A stretch of 64,000 bases of DNA from Chrysomallon squamiferum (taxonomy: Eukaryota; Mollusca; Gastropoda; Neomphalida; Peltospiridae), in the NCBI GenBank assembly GCA_012295275.1, contig CM022675.1, positions 15,840,689-15,904,688 of the forward strand. The letters are read 5' to 3'. Made by a program: the position numbers and the translations under genes. Below the pieces are notes generated by a model. It was not told the origin of the DNA. It made no database searches and saw nothing but the letters and a program-made list of their open reading frames with translations. Of this stretch, positions 39,601 through 49,065 are shown piece by piece (within the stretch, counting starts at the first letter, position 1; every line of letters starts with the position of its first letter).

Positions 39601-41527
39601 AAAATGTTCAGACAGTGACCTTGTAGCAAGTGCTGACTGAAATATTACTACTCATTTAAATACACAAATACTAAAAATGTTTAAACAATGGCTTTGTAAC
39701 AAGTTTGATTTAAGTGAATTACTACCAAGTTAGCTACAGACTACTAAACTGATTTTGTTGAAATCTGACTTGAATGAAGTTGTTTGTTATTTTGCAGAAA
39801 GGTTTCCAGAGTTTTCTTGTTGTCATGGCGTTGCTGTGTGTACCATGGATGCTGTTCGTTAAACCTTTCTATATGAGATACAAGTATCAACATGGACAGG
39901 TGAGAAATTATTTAATGTGTGTGTGTGTGTTTGTGTGACAGTGTTGTGTCTGTACGTACACACACACACAGTATATACTATATACATATATTTCTATAAG
40001 AAAAGAGAAATGTTAATTATATTTAGTTACTGTGTAATGGTCAGTGTTTATTATGAAATACAACGTGCTTAGATAGTCAGTTATTTTTTGTTGTTGTTTA
40101 AATCATTAGTTTTTAACAGCTGCGTTTAATTTAAATAGACTTATTAGTCTTTGGACCTTTTTGTATAATTTGTACAAAAATATTTAGTTTGTTTTACAAG
40201 TTCTGTTGAATGTTTTCCATAAAAATAAACTTAATAGAATATTTTTGTATAATTATGTATTGGTATATTTAATTTATTAAAAAACAATATTAGTAAAAAT
40301 AATGTATGTACATTATTTTTTTTATATACAATTATGTAACATTATAGTTAGTTTTAATCATTTTATTAGCAAATAAATTAAAATTAAAAAAAATAAAATA
40401 TATAAATTTTTTTTTATAATTATGTATCAGTGAATTTAGTTTAATACTATAAAAAATTCATGTTTTATAAACAAATAAAAAAAAAACAATATTGCTAATA
40501 ATTTTTCTGTTGTTAGAGGACAGGTATATTTAATTTAATCTGAATCTAAAGTTTGATTAACTATTTTACTTACAAATAAAATCCAATGAATTATTTTTGT
40601 TTAATTGCAATACAGGTATTTTTAATTAAATGTGTGAAAAATTACAAATTAAATTCACTATGTTCTTTACAAATAAATCATGCAGACAAATTTTGTACAG
40701 GCATATTTATTATGTTATAAATATTACTTAGAAAACTATTTTTATATACATACACATAATAATATCTATTTAAATATTACCTGATTATTGTTTATGGTCT
40801 GTGTTTGACAGTGTAAGTAGGAGAAAGCTGAACAAACCTCAAGGATATTAAATTAGTTCTGTTTACAGAAATCATAAACTGAAATACTCTGTTTGTTATT
40901 TAAAATGTACATAATGAAGATCAGTGCTCACGTTCAAGGTACTAACAATTCTCACAGGAATATATACTGGGCCATTTCCAACCTCATAATTTCAACCTGT
41001 GGGAAGGCAGATATAAAAATTTTGTTCTGCTGATCATTGAGAGTTGACTCTATTTGTATAAAAGGAATTTGTATTTAGACATGGATCCCTTTCTCCTTAC
41101 AGTCCAAAATCTGAGAAATTCATAAATCTGAAACAGTTCTGTTTCCAAAGCTTTTCAGATAAAGGAATCTCAGCCTGTTTACAAATGTGTTGAATCCTGT
41201 TAAAGAAGCATTCATTCTTTTATTAATAAATATTGTGATGAATGACTGCTTCCATTACTTTCCATGTAATGCTGAAATCATACAGTGACTTGTGTTTTAA
41301 GATGTTTGGTTTACTGTTTTGTCAAAACATTCTCACTGTTGATCATTAACTGTTTTTAAACATTTCAATTCATTCATTCACTTGATGCATGCATGAAATT
41401 TTCAATTGATGTCAATCATTATGTTTTCTTGGATAATTTCACATTCCAATCAGTGTCTCACAGCTTGTATAATAAAGTTCATGGTCTGTGTTTTTCAGAC
41501 AGATTGACTGTAGCAGATTTTCATTTT

Positions 41528-41580
<53 letters not shown>

Positions 41581-42167
41581 TATTATTTATTATTTATTTA
41601 TTTTATTTATTTATTTATTTTTTTTATTTTATTTATTTTTGGGGGCATGTTTGTGTGAAAACAAAAAAAAAAAAGAAAAAATATGTTTGTTCTGTAATAA
41701 TCATTGATGTTAAATATTTTGGGATGTTGTTGTTTTATCTGTTAATGTTTCTTTTCTACAAGCTTCAAAAACAGGAAAATGAGGAAAAGGTGATGAGATA
41801 ACTTGTTAGTTTTTCAGATTGTGTTCAGACTGTAGCATGTCATTGTTGTGTGCCATCTTACATGAAACAAATAGTTTTCTCTGCCTAGCCTAATACAGTG
41901 TGGACTCCATTTTCAAATAGTTTGGTCCCTGAAATATTTCTATAAAATCTGGCTTTAATTATATTTGAAATGAATATTCAAATTTATTTTCTTATTTATT
42001 TACAATATTTATTTATTTATTTATTTATGCATTCTTATTTTGTTATTATTATTATTATAAGCACTTGCTTATTTTAAAGCATCTAATTTGATTTCTAAAA
42101 TTATTAATATTGAATGAGATACAAAAGCCAGTGATTATTGTTATTATTTTAAAAATATTGTTAGTTA

Positions 42168-42198
<31 letters not shown>

Positions 42199-43440
42199 GA
42201 TTTTGCAGTTGTAATTATTAATTTATTAATTTATTTATTTGGTAACATTAGTTTATTTTTGTAATTATTTTATTTCACAGTAGACATTTATTCTGCACTC
42301 ATTATTTTTGCAGTATTTTGTTAAAAGTTTTTTTTATCTTGTATACTTTGAGAGCTTTTTATTGTGTTTTAATTTCCTGTGATACATTTCAAATATTGAC
42401 ACACTAACATGAAGTGCAAAGGACACAAGGATCAAAACTTTTTGACTGTTTTTCAGTCCAAATTAACACAGTATGGAAACTCAGTGAGACTGCTGTTAAA
42501 TTAAATACTTATTTCTTCCTGCCATGTCATTAGTTAGAGGTTTTTGTAATATATATTGTTGTTGTTTTTAGGTTGATTTTAATATTTTATCATGTTCATG
42601 TTTTCTTTTTGGTTTAATACATGTCTGCTTTGGTTATGTTTTTGTGAAAGAAGTATTTTTAATTGTTTAACTATCATCTTATGTAGAATTGTATAGAGAA
42701 CAATATTAATCACAATAATAACTATAATAACAAAAATTGTCATAATAATAATAATAATAATAATATCAATAATTCCAGTTGTAATAAGAACAACAAAGTA
42801 ATTATGATAATATAATAATAATAAAAAGAAGAAGAAGAAGATGAAGAATAATGATGTAATGACAGTAAAAAGAATGATGATGCTTCTTATGATAATAACA
42901 ATGATGACAGCAGTAATAATGATGATGATGATGATGATGATATAGTAACAATGTTAATAACTAGGAGAAGAATACAACATGAATAATAACAGACTATTAG
43001 ATTATAACAAAATTTCATAAGAAATTACCAAAAAATGTGTATTAACCAATTACTTCTTAATTTAACATTACAACAAAACAAAATCCATCACAGACTGTCT
43101 GCTGTTTGCTTCATAACTGATAACTGATTAATCATTCAACAAAACACTACAGACAAGATAACTTCTAAAATGTTTTGAATTAGTTTAAATTTGATCTTGA
43201 ATATGGAGAGCGTTGGATGTATTTGTCATGCGGTTAGATTGACTGGTATGGTTTGTTGAAGGATCAAACTTTCTGAGAGCTGTTGTAGGTCTTAATCCAG
43301 TTCTAACCAGAGTTACTGTTTATCTCTGGGAAGGTACAAGTAAAAGATTTCTTACTGCTAATAACAGTACTCCTTGAAATATCTTGGGCTTTCTTTCTCT
43401 TATCACAGAAAAAAACAACAACAACAACAACAACAACAAC

Positions 43441-43484
<44 letters not shown>

Positions 43485-43579
43485 CAATAACAATAATTTA
43501 GAAATTTATAATTTAGAAAGTAATTATTAAAATAGATACAAATTATAAATTTCTGAATTATTTCTTTTGTTATTTATTG

Positions 43580-43615
<36 letters not shown>

Positions 43616-46054
43616 CTGTCTGTCTGTTATAAGTTACTGTGTTTGGATGTTAAAAACATGTTTTGTATTTTCACAGTTCAAACATCACCAACTGTCTGTT
43701 CAGAGTGGTGACCTCATCAACTACGAACAGGAAGTGACCCACAACGAGGTCACTGCTCAGATTCCAGAAGATGAAGATGAAGAGGTAATTTATCTAACAT
43801 GAATTGAGAATGATGGGTTGGCTACAAGATCAGTCCCCATCACTTGACTTTTTTCATTCCAACTCATGTTTTGTGATTCTTTTAACAAAATGTAATATTA
43901 TATAATTTCTTGTCTGGCAAAAAGGAATCCTTGCTGTCCTTGATAAAAATAGATTGTGATACAAAGCTGCAGCAGATTTTTCTTTCACATTAAGATTATG
44001 CAGATTATATTAACCTGATAAGTTAGTAGGCATTCACTTTTCTCTCACCATCTTATCATTACACAAAAACCATCTGATTAACTGTTAACATCTGCTGTCA
44101 GGTGATAAATATTTGTTGTTAAGTAGATAAATATTTGTTATGTTAAGTAGATAAGTATTTGTTACATTAAGTAGATAAGTATTTGTTATGTTAAGTAGAT
44201 AAATATTTGTTATGTTAAGTAGATAAATATTTGTTATGTTAAGTAGATAAGTATTTGTTACATTAAGTAGATAAGTATTTGTTATGTTAAGTAGATAAAT
44301 ATTTGTTACGTTAAGTAGATAGAAATTTGTTATGTTAAGTAGATAAGTATTTGTTACATTAAGCAGATAAGTATTTGATATGTTAAGTAGATAAATATTT
44401 GTTACGTTAAGTAGATAATTATTTGTTACATTAAGCAGATAAGTATTTGTTGTGTTAAGTAGATAAAGATTTCTGTTACAGGTGTTTGAGTTCTCGGATG
44501 TCTTCATACATCAGGTGATTCACACTATAGAGTTCTGCCTGGGTACCATCTCTCACACTGCGTCCTACCTCCGACTGTGGGCCCTCAGTCTGGCACACGC
44601 CCGTAAGTTTCCTGTGTCATTACTCTGAATTAAATCAAGTGTGTTATCATTAATACAGAACTTTGTCAAGTGTGTTATTATTAATAGAGAACTTTGTCAA
44701 GTGTGTTATTATTAATACAGAACTTTGTGAAGTGTGTTATCATTAATACAGAACTTTGTCAAGTGTGTTATCATTAATAGAGAACTTTGTCAAATGTGTT
44801 ATCATTAATACAGAACTTTGTCAAGTGTGTTATTATTAATACAGAACTTTGTCAAGTATATATTATTATTAATACAGAACTTTGTGAAGTATATTATTAT
44901 TATTATTATTAAAACAGAACTTTGTGAAGTATATTATTATTATTAAGACAGAACTTTTAATCAATTATATATTATTATTAATACAGAACTTTGTGAAGTA
45001 TATTATTATTATTATTATTAAAACAGAACTTTGTGAAGTATATTATTATTATGAAGACAGAACTTTGTGAAGTATATTATTATTATTATTATTAATAATA
45101 CTGTGCTATTCTGAAATACTGTGTTTGTAATGTTTTGTAGAACTGTCTGAAGTGCAGTGTTTGTAATGTTTTGTAGAACTGTCTGAAGTGCCGTGTTTGT
45201 AATGTTTTGTAGAACTGTCTGAAGTGCTGTGTTTGTAATGTTTTGTAGAACTGTCTGAAGTGCTGTGGACGATGGTAATGTCTCTGTCGTTTAAGATATC
45301 TGGGTTTGCAGGCAGCATCGTCATCTTCGTCATCTTCACCTTCTGGGCGACGCTCACTATTGGAGTCCTCGTCTTGATGGAGGGACTCTCTGCCTTCCTC
45401 CATGCACTCCGTCTGCACTGGTAGGTTTCTCCTCTGTTGTAGCCTGCTCATCAGAAACAGAATTTATTTTTTCTTAATGTAATAATCCTGATCAGATTTA
45501 CAGTGGATGACTTTCAGCATTTAATAAATGTAGAAAATATAATTCACAGTTTAAAAGCTAGATGGTTGTTTTTATACGGTTTAGTTATAAGTTTTATTGT
45601 AGTTGTTTTTTTTTGCTTTATTTATTTATTTTAAAAATGGTACAAAAACAGAAGGAAGAATAAATGTATTGTTCAGTGTAATGTAATGTCAGTAGCAGGG
45701 AAATTAAAGGTAGTGCTGTGCATTATAAAGAAGATACACATGTTAACTATTTTAATATATGACCCAGTTCAGGGGTAAATTAATTTTCTGTCTTGACTCC
45801 AAAATGAGAAAACAGAAGTATTTATTATTAATTGTTATTCATCCTTTGAACTGTATCAAGTCAGTGACATTTTAATTTTTTATAATGTTCTTTCGTGAAT
45901 TGTAATTTATTTTAATTTTACTTTTAATTTTAATTTTAATTTTTCAAATTTTAATTTCAGGGTGGAGTTTCAGTCTAAGTTCTACGAAGGACATGGCTAC
46001 AAGTTCCAGCCTTTCTCATTTGAGAACATTCTGGACCACAGCGTGGAGGACTAG
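22547..46054 (+). CDS. ATP6V0A1-like: V-ATPase V0 subunit a, 116-kDa (21 coding exons, complete)
   Basis: Exons: 22547-22663, 23376-23454, 23864-23961, 24480-24608, 27387-27493, 28184-28310, 29094-29176, 29718-29811, 30976-31188, 31970-32120, 32587-32726, 33013-33140, 35862-35958, 37075-37193, 37769-37914, 38802-38893, 39798-39899, 43677-43784, 44482-44602, 45249-45420, 45961-46054. They sum to 2517 nt (838 aa), all junctions GT-AG and in phase; human a1 is of similar length. Subunit a forms the proton half-channels of the V-ATPase. The cytosolic N-terminal domain (about 1-395) starts [20 protein letters not shown]. The membrane domain starts near [13 protein letters not shown] (about 409-421). 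[20 protein letters not shown] contains R741 and H749 (yeast Vph1 R735, H743); [17 protein letters not shown] gives E795 and R805 (yeast E789, R799). Sequons NYT and NAT (490, 493) sit in a luminal loop. Invertebrate paralogues exist, so the isoform number is not assignable. Confidence 0.97.
23659..23675 (+). other. Isolated tRNA T-arm-like hairpin / B-box
   Basis: CCTGGTTCAATTCCAGG forms a perfect 5-bp stem with a TTCAATT loop and fits the Pol III B-box GGTTCRANNCC. No A-box, anticodon arm or acceptor stem could be fitted upstream, so this is at most a relic of a tRNA or tRNA-derived SINE in intron 2. Confidence 0.3.
25288..25350. repeat. TTA microsatellite in V-ATPase intron 4
   Basis: About 20 uninterrupted ATT units. 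The rest of intron 4 (24609-27386) is AT-rich with no exon-like stretch recognised. Confidence 0.9.
28430..28580. repeat. Minisatellite in V-ATPase intron 6
   Basis: Four to five units of GATTATAGATCAGATCAGTA plus AGATTTCTGTG follow the exon 6 donor, with small deletions between units. Confidence 0.85.
28842..28971. repeat. 34-bp-arm hairpin in V-ATPase intron 6
   Basis: Arms 28861-28894 and 28923-28956 are reverse complements with one mismatch (core TTGTGTTATCAATCATTCTA). The 28-nt loop is itself an AT palindrome. The arms are flanked by a poly-A run on the left and a poly-T run on the right, extending the symmetry. Confidence 0.85.
29785..29969 (+). repeat. 98-bp duplication spanning the exon 8 donor
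   Basis: The last 27 bases of exon 8 plus the first ~65 bases of intron 8 are repeated 98 bp downstream (ATGACAAGAATTGAAGATCT at 29785 and 29883). In the second copy the donor is lost: ACA-GTAATC has become ACATTAATAATT. Confidence 0.85.
31560..31962. repeat. TTTA/GTTA simple repeat abutting the exon 10 acceptor
   Basis: About 400 bp of TTTA, TTAG and related tetranucleotides ending within 10 bp of the real acceptor TATGACAG. It supplies the T-rich tract of the splice site. Confidence 0.85.
33870..33965 (+). repeat. Degenerate SINE-like fragment in intron 12
   Basis: GGGAGGGTTCAAGCAAAATG followed by CATTGCTGCT resembles the clearer copy at 38360-38440. Heavily decayed. Confidence 0.3.
34494..34679 (+). 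mobile_element. Tigger/pogo-like MITE, decayed copy in intron 12
   Basis: Flanked by TA on both sides. The left end GTGTTGAGAAGTCTTGATC and the right end GGATTCTCTACCTG resemble the termini of the element at 62087-62362, and the interior TTGGGACTGGAAGTGTTTTA also fits that family. The copy is short (186 bp) and diverged. Confidence 0.55.
34840..35850 (+). repeat. 1-kb minisatellite next to the exon 13 acceptor
   Basis: About 30 units of roughly 32-36 bp built on AGTTTAAAAAGGTACATGAA and CAGTTATGAGTGA, with length variants carrying GGCAGTACATGAA. The last unit ends directly before the polypyrimidine tract and acceptor TTTTATTTCAG of exon 13. Units are homogeneous enough to be copy-number variable. 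The rest of intron 12 shows no gene. Confidence 0.92.
36551..37065. repeat. 515-bp TTA-type trinucleotide tract before exon 14
   Basis: An almost continuous array of ATT/ACT/GTT triplets runs up to the exon 14 acceptor (TTACTACAG, ending 37074). It produces long low-complexity open frames of Ile, Leu, Tyr or Asn on both strands; none is a gene. Confidence 0.95.
37181..37408 (+). repeat. 25-bp tandem array of the exon 14 splice donor
   Basis: The unit TTTGTTAATCACAG plus GTAAATAATAC contains the last 11-13 bases of exon 14 and its donor. CAG-GT occurs at 37193 (real), then at 37218, 37268, 37293, 37318, 37343 and 37379; the copy at 37243 has CAG-AT. In the exon frame the donor itself reads AGG-TAA, so use of any downstream copy puts a stop immediately after the normal exon end. 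Confidence 0.92.
38360..38440 (+). mobile_element. SINE-like fragment in intron 15
   Basis: GTGGGAAGGTTCTAATAAAA, GATTCCTTGCTGCTAACT, an A run and GGGTAGCCTGTTTC match, as I recall it, the body of a dispersed SINE seen in many molluscan genomes. Related pieces occur near 33870, 40975, 43322 and 50610. No target duplication was found, so boundaries are approximate. Confidence 0.45.
38865..39010 (+). repeat. 50-bp tandem array of the exon 16 splice donor
   Basis: The last ~29 bases of exon 16 (AATCAACCCATTTCTGTATG-A/G-CATCAG) plus the first ~21 of intron 16 (GTAAAAACAAAACAGTTGTC) are present three times, with CAG-GTAAAA donors ending at 38893, 38943 and 38993. Only the first preserves the known protein; adding 50 or 100 nt shifts the frame. 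Confidence 0.92.
40975..41040 (+). repeat. Degenerate SINE-like fragment in intron 17
   Basis: CTGTGGGAAGGCAGATATAA followed by TTCTGCTGATC resembles 50610-50675 and, more distantly, 38360-38440. Confidence 0.3.
41101..41180 (-). mobile_element. Tigger/pogo-like MITE end in intron 17
   Basis: Read on the minus strand it begins CAGGCTGAGATTCCTTTATC, then AAGCTTTGGAAACAGAACTG and CAGATTTTGGACTG, matching the 5' end of the 62087-62362 element (CAGGTTGAGAATCCTTTATC, CTTTGGAAATGTTTTGGATT). Only one terminus was found, so it is a fragment. Confidence 0.55.
41531..41642. repeat. ATA then ATTT simple repeats, intron 17
   Basis: AAT units to about 41568 then ATT/TTTA units; the strand asymmetry flips midway so the two halves can pair. 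Confidence 0.85.
41763..41789 (+). CDS. Candidate 27-nt alternative microexon of V-ATPase subunit a
   Basis: A pyrimidine-rich tract (TGTTTCTTTTCTACAAG) is followed by 27 nt encoding LQKQENEEK and a donor GTGATG. Both neighbouring exons (ends 39899 and 43677) join in phase 0, so inclusion adds nine residues after KYQHGQ without a frame change. The peptide is charged, like the variable cytosolic loop before FKHHQLS where length differs among subunit a isoforms and species. Including it gives 847 aa. Evidence is splice-site context and frame only. Confidence 0.45.
42730..42945. repeat. ATA/GAA/GATGAT simple repeats, intron 17
   Basis: Mixed trinucleotide repeats including AAG at 42823-42840 and GATGAT near 42919-42941; no coding content. 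Confidence 0.8.
43322..43375 (+). repeat. Degenerate SINE-like fragment in intron 17
   Basis: CTGGGAAGGTACAAGTAAAA and GATTTCTTACTGCTAATAAC parallel the 38360-38440 fragment. Confidence 0.35.
43410..43612. repeat. Imperfect palindrome built on ACA/ATA and TAT/ATT repeats
   Basis: ACA and ATA repeats with AATAACAATAACAATAATTT on the left are mirrored by TTTTGTTATTTATTGTTATT and ATT repeats on the right, around a centre near 43520. It could fold into a long imperfect hairpin shortly before exon 18. Confidence 0.7.
44102..44481 (+). repeat. 24-bp minisatellite running into the exon 19 acceptor
   Basis: About 15-16 units of TATTTGTTATGTTAAGTAGA plus TAAG. The true acceptor (AAGTAGATAAAGATTTCTGT, then TACAG) looks like the terminal unit of the array with a TACAG in place of TACATT. 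The array creates a meaningless minus-strand open frame of repeated NTYLLN. Confidence 0.92.
44630..45100 (+). repeat. ~33-41-bp array filling most of intron 19
   Basis: About a dozen units of ATTATTAATACAGAACTTTG plus T-CAAGTGTGTT. The core ACAGAACTTTGTCAAGTGTG resembles the exon 20 acceptor junction GTAGAACTGTCTGAAGTGCT, suggesting an older amplification of that junction (inference). Confidence 0.85.
45117..45264 (+). repeat. 36-bp tandem array of the exon 20 acceptor
   Basis: Four copies of GTGTTTGTAATGTTTTGTAG plus AACTGTCTGAAGTGC-N. The AG dinucleotides end at 45140, 45176, 45212 and 45248, exactly 36 bp apart. Only the last continues into the exon (GTGGACGATGG). Splicing to an earlier copy would read QLSEV-x-CL then TAA. 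Confidence 0.95.
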
Positions 46055-47030
46055 CTCTCTCTCTGATTGGTCACTTTCAGCTTCCTGTGCGACATGCTCA
46101 GTGCATGGAAGATTGTTTGATGTTGTAAACTTGTTGTTTAATGTTACTGAGTTGCTAAATCAAACATAGACTGGTGTTGTAAGTAAACTAGTCAGCACTT
46201 GTTTAATTACAGTGATTATTACTGAACTGATGTTTTACTGTCAGTTTCGGGGAAAATGTGTTAATTACTTTTAAAGTAGAAAAATGATGGGAAAATGAAC
46301 TATGATTATTTATTTCTTTTTGTGGCTTATGAGAGGTACTTGTAACCCCAAAAGCTAAAACTGAAGGGAATATTTATTATTTATTTTTATTTTTTATTTT
46401 TTTATGAATTGTGGTGTCAGGATGGTTAAATTTTACAAAATAAAAATAATAAGCTTTTGTGGATCAAATTTTACATATGGGATTGTTCATCCATTTGGTT
46501 ATTTATTGTTCAGAATTAATTTGGATTTAAAATATATTTCAAGGGAGATTACTTGGTTTGGATTCAATATAGTTACAAGAAAAGATTAAACAAATAATAA
46601 TAATTTGTTGCTCATTATTTTCATATTTTGTTTCAGTATTATTTAAATTTTTTATTTTTAGACATTATATTACTTAATTGCTTTAGTTACATTTTTAACT
46701 GAAGATGTAACTTGACATATTCTTTACAAGGGTGGTTGTTTAAAAACTGGCTGTTACTGAATTTTGTGTATGAGGTTTTTTGTATTTTTTAATTTAAATT
46801 TATAAATTATTTCACCATTATTCACTAAGACAATACAGGACAGAATATTTACAAGAGTAAATAAAAACTGCTTAGAGTTTACACAGAATGAAAGTATTCG
46901 CTCTTTGTTCACCACTGTTCACATTTATATAAACAATCGATTGGTTATCTTTGCCTGTAGTGAACAGATATGTTTATATGCCACTGTGTGTGTTTCTTAT
47001 TGTTTTTCTTTGTGTCTCTCCCTTTGTCCT

Positions 47031-47065
<35 letters not shown>

Positions 47066-49065
47066 ATGTGTAAGTGTGTATGTATGTGTGTCAGTCTGTG
47101 TGTGTCAGTCTGTGTGTGTGTGTGTTTACATCATTTAAATTAAGCTGGGGTTTTTTTTATTTTGTTTTTTTCATTGATTGTTTATTTATCCCCCCAAAAA
47201 GTATTGCCATCTTCCTCATTGGTATAAAACTGTGGTTAAGACTAAGAGTATTTGTATGTTTGGTGAGAATTTGTAAGGTTTAGAATGTATTTGTAATGTT
47301 TAGAAAGTATTTGGTAATTTTCAGAATATATTTGTAATGTTTGCAATGAAAGACAAACCTGCTGCAGTCTATTTATAATGAATGTATCAACATTGAGTTT
47401 TATACATACATACACACATATATATAACTCAATGTTGATACATTCATACAAATTATATATATATACACATATATATTTATAAAACTCAATGTTGATACAG
47501 TCATACAAATTTGTGTATATATATACATATATATATATATCTTGTATGAATGGACATTATCTGTGTGTCTGACTGGGTGTGTTCTGATGTGTAAAGTTAA
47601 ACTATACGACATCTGACTGATTATTCATGTAAAGTCTTGATCTCAGCTTGTTCATATCATAAGTAAAACTTACACTGTTCTGTTACCTCTAATCTGTCAT
47701 GACTTCTCAGACATATCTACATAGTTTAGTAACACAGTGTTTTATCTGCTCTGTATTGAAATTACTTACACATGCTGTATTAGAAACATATATATTGGGG
47801 TGTATTGGATTTGTAGTGGACTGCTAAGACAAATATGTATATTGAGCTATGTTGATTTCTGAAAATACTGATTTTAAAAATGGACAGTTTATTTTTTTTG
47901 CCATTTAAAGTGAGAGTCTACACAAAGTTATTTAATTTCTTTTATAAAGCTGTTTATTTTTATGCTGTTTATAAAAAAATAGCTTTGTCCAAATGATTTT
48001 TTTATTTTTATTTTATTTTTTTAATCTGGAGTTTTCATTATTTCAAACATTTTAATTTTTTAATTTTTTTAATTTTTTTATTTTTTTTTTTTTTTATTAT
48101 ATTTTTTTTTTGATGTGTTTGTAATAGATGAAATGAATTGTTCATTGTTATGAAAGTCTTTGAATGCGATAATTGTAATTCGTGTGTGCATGAAGACGTG
48201 AGTGTGTCTGTCTGTCTCTTCATATTTCCTGCTACAGCTCAGTTTAAATTTTCGGAAAATCTGTACATTAGGTAAACACAGGTCCTTTAATCATATTTTA
48301 AACTTAACATGCATAATTAAAACCAAATAATAAAATCTGCATTTGTCATTCTAGTATTAACTGTTGTAACAAGTTAGTGCAATAAAATCATCTGCACTGT
48401 TTGAGTGTCATTAGAAACAGTACACAGAAATGAGGAGTTGGATGAGATTTAATCTAAATTGTTGTCATTTCTGAGCTTTATTTGTTGTTTCTCAGTTAAA
48501 TGTTTTATATGCTGTTAGTGATGTTATTGAATTAGGTTTTATTCTTGTTAGTGTGGTATGTGTTGTCTTTCTTAGTCTCGTTTTAGAACACAGTTTGAAC
48601 AGTTTGTGGATCTGTAGATCTGATATTTATATGCTAGCTACTGAATTGTTTATTTAACTTTAAAAATAAATAAATGAAATAAATGAAAAAGAAAATTGTA
48701 AAATTTTATCAATATAAACGTAGTAATGTACAGCTATCAAATTATGGGACGTTCTTTAAACTTTATTGAACATTTCTGGATTGTTCAAGAAATAACTTTG
48801 AACATTATAATAATAATAATAATAATAATAATAATCATTTTGACTAAAAACTCAAAAATGACTTGTTGCTTCATAAATATTGAATGGAGATACTTTCTGG
48901 CTTTATTTATTTATTTATTTATTTATTATTGTAGTTATTATTATTATTATATCCCAAAAGAAGACTATCAGTGATGTAACTTACGTGTTGTTACTGTCAT
49001 GTTTGGTAGATATACATGTTTAAATATGTTGGTGACATTAAAGTTATCTTTAGACCTCTGCGACT
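46055..49065 (+). other. V-ATPase 3' UTR and trailing sequence
   Basis: After the TAG stop the sequence is AT-rich with TG repeats (47030-47056), T-rich runs (48059-48110) and an ATA tract (48808-48833). Plausible poly(A) signals are AATAAA at about 48381 and the ATTAAAG near 49038 followed by T/GT-rich sequence. No further coding region was found. Confidence 0.5.
47378..47500. repeat. Inverted and direct repeat cluster
   Basis: GAATGTATCAACATTGAGTT appears near 47381 and its reverse complement AACTCAATGTTGATACATTC follows near 47426, then again near 47482 with one change, separated by TA/CA tracts. This could form alternative hairpins in the 3' region. Confidence 0.8.

Noticed and set aside
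44085-44507. Minus-strand 140-aa frame with repeated NTYLLN
   Set aside because: Artefact of the 24-bp minisatellite (a multiple of three without stops); no start context or domain.
45092-45451. Minus-strand frames over exon 20 and the acceptor array
   Set aside because: Antisense shadows of a V-ATPase exon plus 36-bp repeats.
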